A DNA stretch of 51,905 nucleotides from Burkholderiaceae bacterium (GTDB lineage: Bacteria; Pseudomonadota; Gammaproteobacteria; Burkholderiales; Burkholderiaceae_E). Location: NCBI GenBank assembly GCA_024637395.1, contig JAGXFG010000035.1, positions 1-51,905 of the forward strand. Reading direction: 5' to 3'. Within the stretch, counting starts at the first letter, position 1, and each line of letters begins with the position of its first letter. Below are positions 8,041 to 15,568 of this stretch, in pieces. A program made the translations under genes and the position numbers. The notes under the pieces are model-generated. The model did not search any database. It was not told the origin of the DNA and saw only the letters and a list, made by a program, of their open reading frames with translations.

Positions 8041-8841
8041 TCAGTGCTCGTCCTTCCATTTCGTCGAATAGACCCAGTATTCGAGGTTCTGCTCCAGCCG
8101 GCCGTCGAGCATCGTCTGGTCGATGAACAGGTTCATCCAGGTCAGCAGATCCAGTGAGTCATAGCGCGTCGCGAAGGCCAGCGGCTCCTTGGCGAGCAAA
8201 TCGGGCATGATCTTGAACGTCCCTTTCGGGTAGCCCAGCGCCTGGCCAGTGACCGCCGAGCTGTCGTTCAGGAGGCAGTCCGCCTGACCGTTCTTCACAG
8301 CGTCGAGCAGCAGCGTGCCGCCGCCCTTGTAGCTCTTGTGTTCACCCTTGGGGAATACCGTCTTGGCAAGCTTCTCGCCAGTGCTGCCGAACAGTACCGC
8401 AATCCTGGTGCCGGGAGCCTTGCAGGATTCGGTCGAGGTGAACTTGGTGCCGGCCTTGGTCGCGACCATCGGGCCAATGTAGATCCACGGCTTGGTGAAC
8501 GCCACTTTGGTCGCCCGCGCCAGCGTCGGAGTCATGTCGGCAGCCAGCATGTCGGCCTTGCCCGAGAGCAGTGCGGGCAGGAGGCCGTCCCAGTCCAGGT
8601 CAAGAAATACCGCCTTGACGCCCATTTCCTTGGCCATCAGCTTGGCCAGCTCGACCGAGCTGCCGGTGCGCTCGCCCTGCTTGTCGACCATCGAGAACGG
8701 GGGGCCCTGGGTTTGCACGGCTACCCGCAGTTCGCCACGTTTCAGGATGTCGTCCAGGGTGCTCGCGTGGGCGGCGGCCGCCAGGCCAATCGAGGTGGCG
8801 CAGGCCAGCAGGATCGGTGGCAACAATTTCGCAAATTTCAT
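8041..8841 (-). CDS. Periplasmic amino acid-binding protein of ABC importer
   Basis: 266 codons; AAGGAG eight bases before the ATG sets the start. An N-terminal Sec signal peptide is present (MKFAKLLPPILLACATSIGL, then AAAAHAS, cleavage near residue 26). The mature part follows the SBP family 3 pattern: ILKRGELRVAV, DLDWDGLLPALLSGKADMLAADMTPTLAR and LNDSSAVTGQALGYPKG. It captures the substrate in the periplasm and delivers it to the two permeases downstream. It is the first gene of the importer/D-amino-acid dehydrogenase/racemase operon, so the ligand is probably a D-amino acid or acidic amino acid. This is inferred from context. Confidence 0.93.
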   Translation of the reverse strand: MKFAKLLPPILLACATSIGLAAAAHASTLDDILKRGELRVAVQTQGPPFSMVDKQGERTGSSVELAKLMAKEMGVKAVFLDLDWDGLLPALLSGKADMLAADMTPTLARATKVAFTKPWIYIGPMVATKAGTKFTSTESCKAPGTRIAVLFGSTGEKLAKTVFPKGEHKSYKGGGTLLLDAVKNGQADCLLNDSSAVTGQALGYPKGTFKIMPDLLAKEPLAFATRYDSLDLLTWMNLFIDQTMLDGRLEQNLEYWVYSTKWKDEH

Positions 8842-9065
8842 TCACTCTCTCCTTGAATATTATTCGTGTTGGAGAATCCACCACGATTTGGCTTTTCGTC
8901 GGGGACAACCGCTGAGAGATTGATTCAACCGCGCGATCAGGCCCGGCCGGTGACCAATGTTGAAACAAGCTGATTGTAGCCGCCGCTCAAATGGACGCCG
9001 CAAAAAGATTGTCATGGGGCTAGAAAGCTGTCACCGGCCAGTTCCAGCGGTGCCGGAATATCGGC
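8842..9065 (-). promoter_or_regulatory. Promoter region of the importer operon
   Basis: The largest gap in the window, 224 bases between the regulator stop and the binding-protein start. On the minus strand TACAAT (8978-8973) is a fair -10 element; TTGCGG (9003-8998) upstream is a poor -35 with a long 19-base spacer. No clear activator site or strong terminator for the preceding gene was found. The transcript would have a leader of about 125 bases. Confidence 0.35.
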
Positions 9066-10964
9066 TCATGCGAGAGAATCATCTGAGGGGCGTGCAAATC
9101 CTTCCGTCAACTCCAGCAGCACCGGAGAGCCAATTCCCTCGGCGAGAAGCCGTGCGCTCTTGCCGCTCGCGCTGTGGCCCAAGGCCGCGCTGTGCAGGTG
9201 GGCACGAACCGTCAGTTCGCGCATGCCGCTGCGAGCTGCGAGAGCATGCAGTTCTTCGACCCAGACTGCGGCCTGGGGCAAGCCTTGCTCCACTGCCAGC
9301 CGGCACAACACCTCCAAGGTGTATCCCTTGCCCCAGAGATAGGCGTCGGGCAGGCGGCTGCCGCGTGCGACCGCATCAACCAGCACTTCAGTGGCCCCTT
9401 GGGCGTCGCCGCGTGCGATCGCAACTCGCCCCAGTCCACGGGCTGCGATGCCTTCCCAGCATGGGTCGTTGAGCTGGCAGCCAAGCGCGAAGGCGTGCTC
9501 GAGGCGTTCGGCAGCAGCGTCGATGTCGCCGTGCAAGAGGTCGATTTCAGCCCGCAATGATTGGGGCCAGGGAACTAACGCCGTCCAGATTCCCTGCGCC
9601 AGCGCCAGCGAGCGATCCAGCGCGGCGGTCGCCCCCGGGTGATCGCCGCACAGCAGCAATGCCCGCCCCAGCATCGACAGCGCATATGCGCTCTGCTTGG
9701 CCTCGCCGAGGCTGTCTGCGGCTGCCGAGGCGTCGCGCAGCACTGCAATCGCTTCCTGGTAATGGGCGGTGTCACTCAGTGCCGACCCATGCACCGTTGC
9801 AATCCGCGTCTGCTCGGCGCGGTCGTCACCGGCCAGCGTTTGCGCTCGCCGCAGCCAGACCAGCGTGCGCTCATACCTGCTGCGCAGGAACTCGACATAG
9901 CCCAGTTCGCGACAGGCCGCCGCCGCCAGCGGCGACGATTCCGATTGGCTGACCGCAAGCGCTTCGTGCAGTGCGGTCGCACCTTCCTCATCGCGGCCGC
10001 GGGCCGCATGGACCAGCGCGCCACCCAGGGCAAGGCGGGCGCGGGCGCGCAACGTGTTGTCGCCGATGGCGTCCGCTTCGACGATCGCGCAACGCAGGCA
10101 GTGCAGGCCGGCTTCGAGGGCGCCGGCGTTGATTGCCGCTTCTCCGGCGTCGATCTGTGCGCGGGCCGCAGCGCGCCCGGTTGTGGGCCGTGCGGTTGGG
10201 GTTGCCGTGACTGTGCTGATCGCCGCAGCAAGCGCAGGGCCTGGGGCAACGCCAAGTTCGCGCCTGAAGAGATCGCCGCAGGCGGCAGCCTGGCGGGCCG
10301 CACCGACGCCGTCGCCCGCCGCGGCCAGGCTTCTGACGAGCAGTGCCTGGAAGTTCTCATCCAATGGATTCAGGCGCACCAGCCGACCCGCGAGGTCGGC
10401 TGCTTCGGCAGCAGCGCCGACGGCCAAACGGGCCAAAGCCGCCTCCCGCAGAATCCCCTCCGCAGCCCCCTGCAAGTGTCTGCGCTCGGTCGCTAGCCAG
10501 ATTTCGAACGAAGGACTGCTTGGAAAGTTCATGCCTTCGAGCAGCTCGTGGCCCAGGCCAGGCACGCGCAACGCTTCCCCCCAGCTTCCGCCCAGAATGA
10601 CAGCGGCGTCCACGAAGTCGGTCGACTCTCTGGGGATGTGGAGCACGTCACCGCCCAAGCCGGCATCACCTATGAGGCGGCGAAGCTGGCTGAGATTCCA
10701 GCGCAGGGCGCCCAGCGGATCGTCGGCGTCCTCGAACAGCAGAGTTGCCAGATGGGAGCGGTTAACCGGCGCCTGGCATAGGGCCAGATAGGCCAGCAGC
10801 CCCCACACCTTGTGTCCGCGAGGTGCGGGCAAAGGCTGGCCGTCGCGCTCGACACGCGGTGCCCCAAGGAGGTGGATTGCCCGGCCCATGGGAGGATGGT
10901 CGCCCAGGGCCGGGTCCGACACAAGATTGTGGTCAGGCTTCGGCAGTGGTCGGATCGATGACAT
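9066..10964 (-). CDS. BTAD/SARP-like transcriptional regulator with TPR-type C-terminus
   Basis: 632 codons from ATG 10964. An ATG at 10889 (protein MGRAIHLLGAPRVERDG) would start exactly at the family domain; neither site has a good ribosome binding site. Order: OmpR-type winged helix (about residues 27-105, with GHKVWGLLAYLALCQAPVNRSHLATLLF), bacterial transcriptional activation domain (about 110-250, VRLNPLDENFQALLVRSLAAAG), then alpha-helical TPR-like repeats rich in Ala and Leu. No AAA/NTPase domain and no LuxR helix-turn-helix. Regulators of this type are best known from actinomycete secondary metabolism and are less usual in Proteobacteria. The DUF4242 gene immediately upstream overlaps it, so both are likely cotranscribed. 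Targets may include DUF4242 or the importer operon. Confidence 0.8.
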   Translation of the reverse strand: MSSIRPLPKPDHNLVSDPALGDHPPMGRAIHLLGAPRVERDGQPLPAPRGHKVWGLLAYLALCQAPVNRSHLATLLFEDADDPLGALRWNLSQLRRLIGDAGLGGDVLHIPRESTDFVDAAVILGGSWGEALRVPGLGHELLEGMNFPSSPSFEIWLATERRHLQGAAEGILREAALARLAVGAAAEAADLAGRLVRLNPLDENFQALLVRSLAAAGDGVGAARQAAACGDLFRRELGVAPGPALAAAISTVTATPTARPTTGRAAARAQIDAGEAAINAGALEAGLHCLRCAIVEADAIGDNTLRARARLALGGALVHAARGRDEEGATALHEALAVSQSESSPLAAAACRELGYVEFLRSRYERTLVWLRRAQTLAGDDRAEQTRIATVHGSALSDTAHYQEAIAVLRDASAAADSLGEAKQSAYALSMLGRALLLCGDHPGATAALDRSLALAQGIWTALVPWPQSLRAEIDLLHGDIDAAAERLEHAFALGCQLNDPCWEGIAARGLGRVAIARGDAQGATEVLVDAVARGSRLPDAYLWGKGYTLEVLCRLAVEQGLPQAAVWVEELHALAARSGMRELTVRAHLHSAALGHSASGKSARLLAEGIGSPVLLELTEGFARPSDDSLA

Positions 10965-11208
10965 TCATGACCCGCGCGACGCTGTTGGCGGGGAAACCGC
11001 CGCGCCGAGCGTGCTCCCGAACGAGCTCCTCGTTCGGCGCGATATAGATGCAGTAGATCTTGTCTCCGGTGACATAGCTATGTACCCACTGGATGCTGGT
11101 CCCGAGATCCGCCAGGACGCTGCAAGACTTCTGGGCTATCGCCTGCAACTCGGAATCTTTCGATGCGCCGACCCCGGCGATTTCACGTTCAATTACGAAT
11201 GTGGGCAT
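10933..11208 (-). CDS. DUF4242 (SCO4226-like, nickel-binding) protein
   Basis: 91 codons from ATG 11208, with AGGAGG five bases upstream; a GTG one codon earlier is less likely. The sequence MPTFVIEREIAGVG, then VHSYVTGDKIYCIYIAPNEELVREHARRGGFP, fits the small ferredoxin-like DUF4242 family, whose Streptomyces member SCO4226 binds nickel. It is soluble, without a signal peptide. Its end overlaps the annotated start of the BTAD regulator by 32 bases. The pair may form a sensing unit, the small protein binding a ligand or metal and the regulator acting on DNA. That link is inference. Confidence 0.8.
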   Translation of the reverse strand: MPTFVIEREIAGVGASKDSELQAIAQKSCSVLADLGTSIQWVHSYVTGDKIYCIYIAPNEELVREHARRGGFPANSVARVMNVIDPTTAEA

Positions 11209-11279
11209 CACAGCCTCCTGAAAAGTGAATGGAGGCCAGAGATTGCACGGCGAGCGTGTGACCGGGCGTGTGACGAAAG

Positions 11280-12341
11280 ATGAGCACTAACCGTGGCGCT
11301 CATGGGAAAATGCCGCCGATGCCACCATCTGCGTCAGCACCACCAGCCGTACCGCCGGAGTTCGCCCAGGCACTGCGTGAACTGGGCCTGGCCGACGGCG
11401 GCCATCTCACCGGCGTGCCGCTCACTGGCGGCGTGTCCTCCGACATCTGGCGCATCGACACCGCGCACGGTCCGGTCTGCGCCAAGCGCGCGCTCCCCAA
11501 ACTGCGGGTCGCGGCCGACTGGCACGCGCCCATCGAGCGCAACCTCTACGAAGCCCGCTGGATGTCGGTCGCAGACGCCGCCGTGCCGGGCAGCGCGCCG
11601 CGGGTCCTGGGGCAACACCCGGGACTTGGCGTGCTGGTGATGAGTTATCACGCGCCTGCCGAGCATCGGCTGTGGAAGGAGCGGCTGCGTGAGGGCGAGG
11701 CCGACCTTGAAACCGCCCGGCAAGTAGGGCGCTCGCTAGTCAGCATCCAGGCGTACTCGGCAGCCAGCGCCGAGCTCTCGGGGCGCTTCGATAGCGATGC
11801 GATCTTCTTCGATATCCGGCTCGAACCCTACCTGCTGGCCACCGCGCGGCAGCACCCGGAGCTTGCAGCCAGGCTTGAGGAACTGGTCGCTCAGACCCAG
11901 AGCAACAAACTCGCGCTGGTCCATGGCGACGTCAGCCCGAAGAACATCCTGCTGGGTCCGCGCGGTCCGGTGTTCCTCGACGCCGAGTGCGCCTGGTGGG
12001 GCGATCCGGCGTTCGACCTCGCCTTTTGCCTCAACCACCTGCTGCTCAAGTGCCTGTGGACTCCGCGAGCGCGCGACGATTTCCTCTGCTGCTTCGATGC
12101 GCTGGCCAAGGCCTACCTCGAGGGGGTCGACTGGGAGCCGCGCGCCGCGATCGAGCACCGCGCTGCGGCGCTGCTGCCGGGGCTTTTTCTGGCGCGGGTG
12201 GACGGCAAGTCGCCGGTCGAATACCTCACCTCCGATGCCCAGCGCCAGGCGGTGCGCCGGGTCGCGCGACAGCTGCTGCTGCACCCGGTGGCGCGGCTCG
12301 CGGAAGTCAGGGATAAATGGTGCGAGGAACTGCAACGATGA
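11280..12341 (+). CDS. APH/choline kinase-fold phosphotransferase
   Basis: 353 codons. The kinase catalytic loop is HGDVSPKNILLGP (about residue 218) and the metal-binding part is FLDAECAWWGDPAFDLAFCLNHLLLKC, the standard pattern of aminoglycoside phosphotransferase-fold small-molecule kinases. The N-terminal lobe has LTGGVSSDIWRIDT and VCAKRALPKLR, the likely ATP-anchoring Lys. It overlaps the enolase-like gene downstream by ATGA, so both products are probably made in step. A resistance kinase is unlikely in this setting; a metabolic kinase that phosphorylates a hydroxy acid or similar small substrate fits better. Starts at 11280 or 11310 are both possible because no clear ribosome binding site is seen. 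Confidence 0.85.
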   Translation: MSTNRGAHGKMPPMPPSASAPPAVPPEFAQALRELGLADGGHLTGVPLTGGVSSDIWRIDTAHGPVCAKRALPKLRVAADWHAPIERNLYEARWMSVADAAVPGSAPRVLGQHPGLGVLVMSYHAPAEHRLWKERLREGEADLETARQVGRSLVSIQAYSAASAELSGRFDSDAIFFDIRLEPYLLATARQHPELAARLEELVAQTQSNKLALVHGDVSPKNILLGPRGPVFLDAECAWWGDPAFDLAFCLNHLLLKCLWTPRARDDFLCCFDALAKAYLEGVDWEPRAAIEHRAAALLPGLFLARVDGKSPVEYLTSDAQRQAVRRVARQLLLHPVARLAEVRDKWCEELQR

Positions 12342-13630
12342 CCAACGAGAGCCAGATCAGCGACGTCCATGCCCGACGAGTTTGGGACAGCCGCGGCCGC
12401 CCCACCGTCGAGGCTGAGGTTTCCCTGCGCAGCGGCGCGCTCGGCCGCGCCATCGTGCCCGCGGGCGCCAGCAAGGGCCGGCGTGAAGCACTGGAACTGC
12501 GCGATGGGGGCGAACGCCATGGTGGCCTGGACGTGGGGCGTGCGGTGGCCAATGTCAATGGCGAGATCAGGCGCGCGGTACTGGGCATGGCGGCCGACGA
12601 TCAGGAGGAACTCGACGAGCACCTGATAGCGCTCGACGGCAGCCCGAACCGGGATCGCCTGGGGGCCAACGCGCTGCTGGCGGTATCGATGGCGGCGGCG
12701 CACGCCGCTGCGAGCATCCACGGTGTGCCCCTGTACCAGTACCTCGGTGGCGTTGGTGCAACCCTCTTGCCGATGCCACAGATCCAGATCTTTGGCGGCG
12801 GCGCCCACGCCGGACGGCGCGTCGACATCCAGGACTTCATGGTGGTCTGTCCCGGCGCAGCAAGTTTCGCGCAGGCCCTGGAATGGACCGCCGAGGTCTA
12901 CCGTCATGCCGGCCGGTTGATGGCCGATCGCGGCAGCCAGTTCGGGGTTGCCGACGAGGGTGGCTGGTGGCCGGCTTTCGACACCAACGAAGACGCACTC
13001 GCAGCGCTGGTAGCGGCGATCGAGCGCGCCGGCCTCGTTCCCGGAGAGCAGGTGGCGATTGCGCTGGACATCGCCGCGAGCGAATTCGGGCGCAATGGCC
13101 GTTACACCCTCGGATTGGAGCAGCGCCAGTTCGACAGTGACGGGTTGATCGAGCTCCTGCTGCGCTGGTGCGACAAATTCCCGATCGTCAGCATCGAGGA
13201 CCCTCTGGCCGAAGACGACGGGGAGGGCTTTGCGCGCTTCACCGCGGCCATCGGTGATCGGGTGCAGGTGGTGGGCGATGATTTCCTGGTTTCGAGCGCG
13301 GCGCTGGTGCGCGAGTCAGCGGTCGCGGGCGCGGCCAACACGGTGCTGCTCAAGCCCAACCAGCGCGGCACCCTGACCGAGACGCTGCGCTGCTGGGAGG
13401 CAGCTCGCGAGCTGGGTTTCGGGGGAATCGTCTCGGCCCGCTCGGGCGAGAGCGAGGACACCACGATCGTGCACCTGGCGATCGGCTGGCAGGTCGGGCA
13501 GCTCAAGGTCGGGGCATTCGCGCGCGGCGAACGCATGGCCAAGTGGAACGAAGCGCTGCGCATCGAGGAGCGGCTGGGCGCGCGCGCCCGGTTTGCCGGG
13601 GCAGGGGTGTTCGGGCGCAACATCGCGTAA
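12338..13630 (+). CDS. Enolase-superfamily paralogue (divergent phosphopyruvate hydratase)
   Basis: 430 codons from ATG 12338, overlapping the kinase stop. It aligns along the full length of enolase: VWDSRGRPTVEAEV, GGGAHAGRRVDIQDF, VADEGGWWPAF, ALDIAASEF, SIEDPLAEDDGEGF, VGDDFLVSS, LLKPNQRGTLTETL, SARSGESEDTTI and QLKVGAFARGERMAKWNEALRIEE. Metal ligands (Asp in ALDIAASEF, Glu in SIEDP, Asp in VGDD), the Glu in DEGG and the catalytic Lys in LLKPNQ are kept. Residues normally invariant are changed: loop PSGASTG is PAGASKG, QEF is QDF, and SHRSGE is SARSGE. So the enolase mechanism may be kept but on a different or modified substrate. It may be a true but divergent enolase; the housekeeping eno gene should be elsewhere. 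Confidence 0.85.
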   Translation: MTNESQISDVHARRVWDSRGRPTVEAEVSLRSGALGRAIVPAGASKGRREALELRDGGERHGGLDVGRAVANVNGEIRRAVLGMAADDQEELDEHLIALDGSPNRDRLGANALLAVSMAAAHAAASIHGVPLYQYLGGVGATLLPMPQIQIFGGGAHAGRRVDIQDFMVVCPGAASFAQALEWTAEVYRHAGRLMADRGSQFGVADEGGWWPAFDTNEDALAALVAAIERAGLVPGEQVAIALDIAASEFGRNGRYTLGLEQRQFDSDGLIELLLRWCDKFPIVSIEDPLAEDDGEGFARFTAAIGDRVQVVGDDFLVSSAALVRESAVAGAANTVLLKPNQRGTLTETLRCWEAARELGFGGIVSARSGESEDTTIVHLAIGWQVGQLKVGAFARGERMAKWNEALRIEERLGARARFAGAGVFGRNIA

Positions 13631-13718
13631 ATCGGCCACTTGGCGGGCGCGTCGAGCCTTCGGGTTAGACTTGCCCTGCACGGAACTTGTTTCAACCACT
13701 GGAAAGGAGAGTTTGCGG

Positions 13719-14180
13719 ATGTCTGTAGTACCCACTGTACGCCAGCTATTGATCACCCTCGGCCTGTGCATGGCCACCGCCCTGTCAAGCGCCGCGTGGG
13801 CGCAGGAAATGGTCAGCGTCAAGGTCAATTCCCTCAACATGCGCTCTGGTCCCAGTACCAGTACCGGAGTGCTCTGGGAATTGAAACGCGGTTACCCGCT
13901 GAAGGTTCTCAAGCGCCAGCGCAGTTGGCTGCAGGTGCGCGATTTCGAAGGCGACAGCGGCTGGGTGGCGCGCTCGCTCACCAACCGCACACCCCACCAC
14001 ATCGTCAAAGCCAAGGTGGCCAATATCCGCAAGGGGCCGACCACCAAGAGCCGCATCGTCGGAACGGCCGAGTATGGCGATCTTGTGCGCACCCGCGAGA
14101 AACAGCGCGACTGGGTGCGGGTCCAGACCTCTGACGGCAAGGCCGGCTGGATTGCCCGGAGACTGCTCTGGGGCTGGTAG
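13719..14180 (+). CDS. Exported protein with two bacterial SH3 (SH3b) domains
   Basis: 153 codons from ATG 13719, with AAAGGAGA nine bases upstream; upstream in-frame starts lack a ribosome binding site. A signal peptide covers about residues 1-29 (LLITLGLCMATALSSAAWAQ). Two SH3b repeats follow: VSVKVNSLNMRSGPSTSTGV with SWLQVRDFEGDSGWVARS, and VKAKVANIRKGPTTKSRIV with DWVRVQTSDGKAGWIARR. SH3b domains bind peptidoglycan or other periplasmic ligands; there is no catalytic domain. It lies between the enolase-like gene and the NQR operon and is probably transcribed separately from either. Confidence 0.88.
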   Translation: MSVVPTVRQLLITLGLCMATALSSAAWAQEMVSVKVNSLNMRSGPSTSTGVLWELKRGYPLKVLKRQRSWLQVRDFEGDSGWVARSLTNRTPHHIVKAKVANIRKGPTTKSRIVGTAEYGDLVRTREKQRDWVRVQTSDGKAGWIARRLLWGW

Positions 14181-14245
14181 GTCGGGCAGAAGTCCGGGCA
14201 GCCGGTTGAGGGCAATCGCCACCGCGCAGGTGGCGAACGCCGGGA

Positions 14246-14251
14246 TATAAT
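14246..14251 (+). promoter_or_regulatory. -10 element of the nqr operon
   Basis: A perfect TATAAT at 14246-14251, 64 bases before the nqrA start. No good -35 hexamer is found 16-18 bases upstream (CGCGCA at 14223-14228), so an activator may be needed or the promoter is weak. It is placed in the 134-base gap between the SH3b gene and nqrA. Confidence 0.45.
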
Positions 14252-14314
14252 TAGGCGAAACTGAAAAACCAGGCACCATCGGGGGGCGTTACTGCCGTCC
14301 AACATGGGGGTGCG

Positions 14315-15568
14315 ATGCAATTCAGGATTCGCAATGGTCGCGATCTGGCGCTGCCGGGCAGCCCGCAGCAGGCGGTCACGCCTGGGCGGCCCGTGGCCTC
14401 GGTTGCGATCCTGGGTCGCGACTATCCAGGGGTGCGCCCCGAATTTCGAGTCGCAAAGGGCGATTGGGTGCGCACCGGCCAAGTGCTCTTTGTCGATCGA
14501 GCCCGGCCCGAGATCGCGTTCACTGCGCCCGCCACCGGAACAATCGCCGCGATCGAACACGGCCAGCCCCGCCAGTTCGATACGCTGGTCATCCGTGTCG
14601 AGGACGACGAGCCCGAGACTTTCGAGCGCTCGGGCCAGGCCCTGAGCGGCGCGGACACCAGGGCACTGCTGCTGGAAAGCGGTCTGTGGAGCGCCCTCCT
14701 GGCACGGCCTTTCGGGCGAATCCCGGATCCTGACCAGATTCCCCAGGCCATCTTTGTCACTGCGATCGACACCAACCCGCTGGCTGCCGAGCCAATCACG
14801 GTGGTGACGCCGTTTCTGGCTCAGTTCCGCCGCGGGATTGCAGCGTTGAAGTCCCTCACCGAAGGCGAGATCTTCGTCTGCCAGTCGCCCGGCGTCGATC
14901 TGGCTGACGACGACCAGCAGGTGCACACCGCGATCTTCAGCGGACCGCACCCGGCCGGCCTGGCGGGGACCCACATCCACCACCTGATGCCGGTATCGGC
15001 CCGCCGGAGCGTTTGGCAAATCGGCTATCAGGACGTGATCGCCATCGGCAGCCTCTTGGAGACCGGGCGACTTTGGGCAGAACGGATCGTTGCGCTCGCC
15101 GGGCCGGGGCTGCGCTCCCCCCGCTTGGTCCGCACCAGGCTCGGTGCCAGCCTCGACGACCTGCTCGAGCGTGAACCGGTGAACGGCGCGGTCCAGGTCG
15201 TCTCCGGATCGGTGCTCTCGGGTCGCCCGTCGGCTTATCTGGGCCGCTACCACCTGCTGGTCAGCGTCCTCGCAGGAGGGGGAAGTACCGGCGGCAGAAT
15301 CTGGGAGCGCCTGCTGCGAAGCTTGCCGCAGGCGCCGCCCGGCCCGCTGATCCCGCGGGAAATGCTCGACAACGCCATCCCCCTGGACATCCTCGCGGTG
15401 CCGCTGATGCGCGCACTGACCGTCGGCGACAGCGATGCGGCCGAGCAGTTGGGGTGTCTCGAACTGCTCGAAGAGGATGTCGCACTGCTGTCGTATCTTT
15501 GCGCCGGCAGGGCCGACTACGGTGAACTGTTGCGCCGCGCGCTCGACGATCTTCAGTGCGTGTCATGA
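14315..15568 (+). CDS. nqrA: Na+-translocating NADH:quinone reductase subunit A
   Basis: 417 codons, somewhat shorter than the usual 440-450. The N-terminus shows the barrel-sandwich part shared with RnfC: RVAKGDWVRTGQVLFVDRARPEIAFTAPATGTI. The middle contains FVTAIDTNPLAAEP and HLLVSVLAGGG-type text typical of NqrA. It is a peripheral cytoplasmic subunit of the six-subunit NADH:ubiquinone oxidoreductase that pumps Na+. It is the first gene of nqrABCDEF-apbE-nqrM; its stop overlaps nqrB by ATGA. Confidence 0.92.
   Translation: MQFRIRNGRDLALPGSPQQAVTPGRPVASVAILGRDYPGVRPEFRVAKGDWVRTGQVLFVDRARPEIAFTAPATGTIAAIEHGQPRQFDTLVIRVEDDEPETFERSGQALSGADTRALLLESGLWSALLARPFGRIPDPDQIPQAIFVTAIDTNPLAAEPITVVTPFLAQFRRGIAALKSLTEGEIFVCQSPGVDLADDDQQVHTAIFSGPHPAGLAGTHIHHLMPVSARRSVWQIGYQDVIAIGSLLETGRLWAERIVALAGPGLRSPRLVRTRLGASLDDLLEREPVNGAVQVVSGSVLSGRPSAYLGRYHLLVSVLAGGGSTGGRIWERLLRSLPQAPPGPLIPREMLDNAIPLDILAVPLMRALTVGDSDAAEQLGCLELLEEDVALLSYLCAGRADYGELLRRALDDLQCVS

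Noticed and set aside
11280-12341. Kinase as an aminoglycoside resistance gene
   Set aside because: It overlaps an enolase-like gene, with no mobile elements or resistance genes nearby; only the fold is shared.
13593-13718. Upstream start of the SH3b gene at 13593
   Set aside because: That reading runs through the end of the enolase gene and has no ribosome binding site; ATG 13719 has AAAGGAGA and starts a signal peptide.
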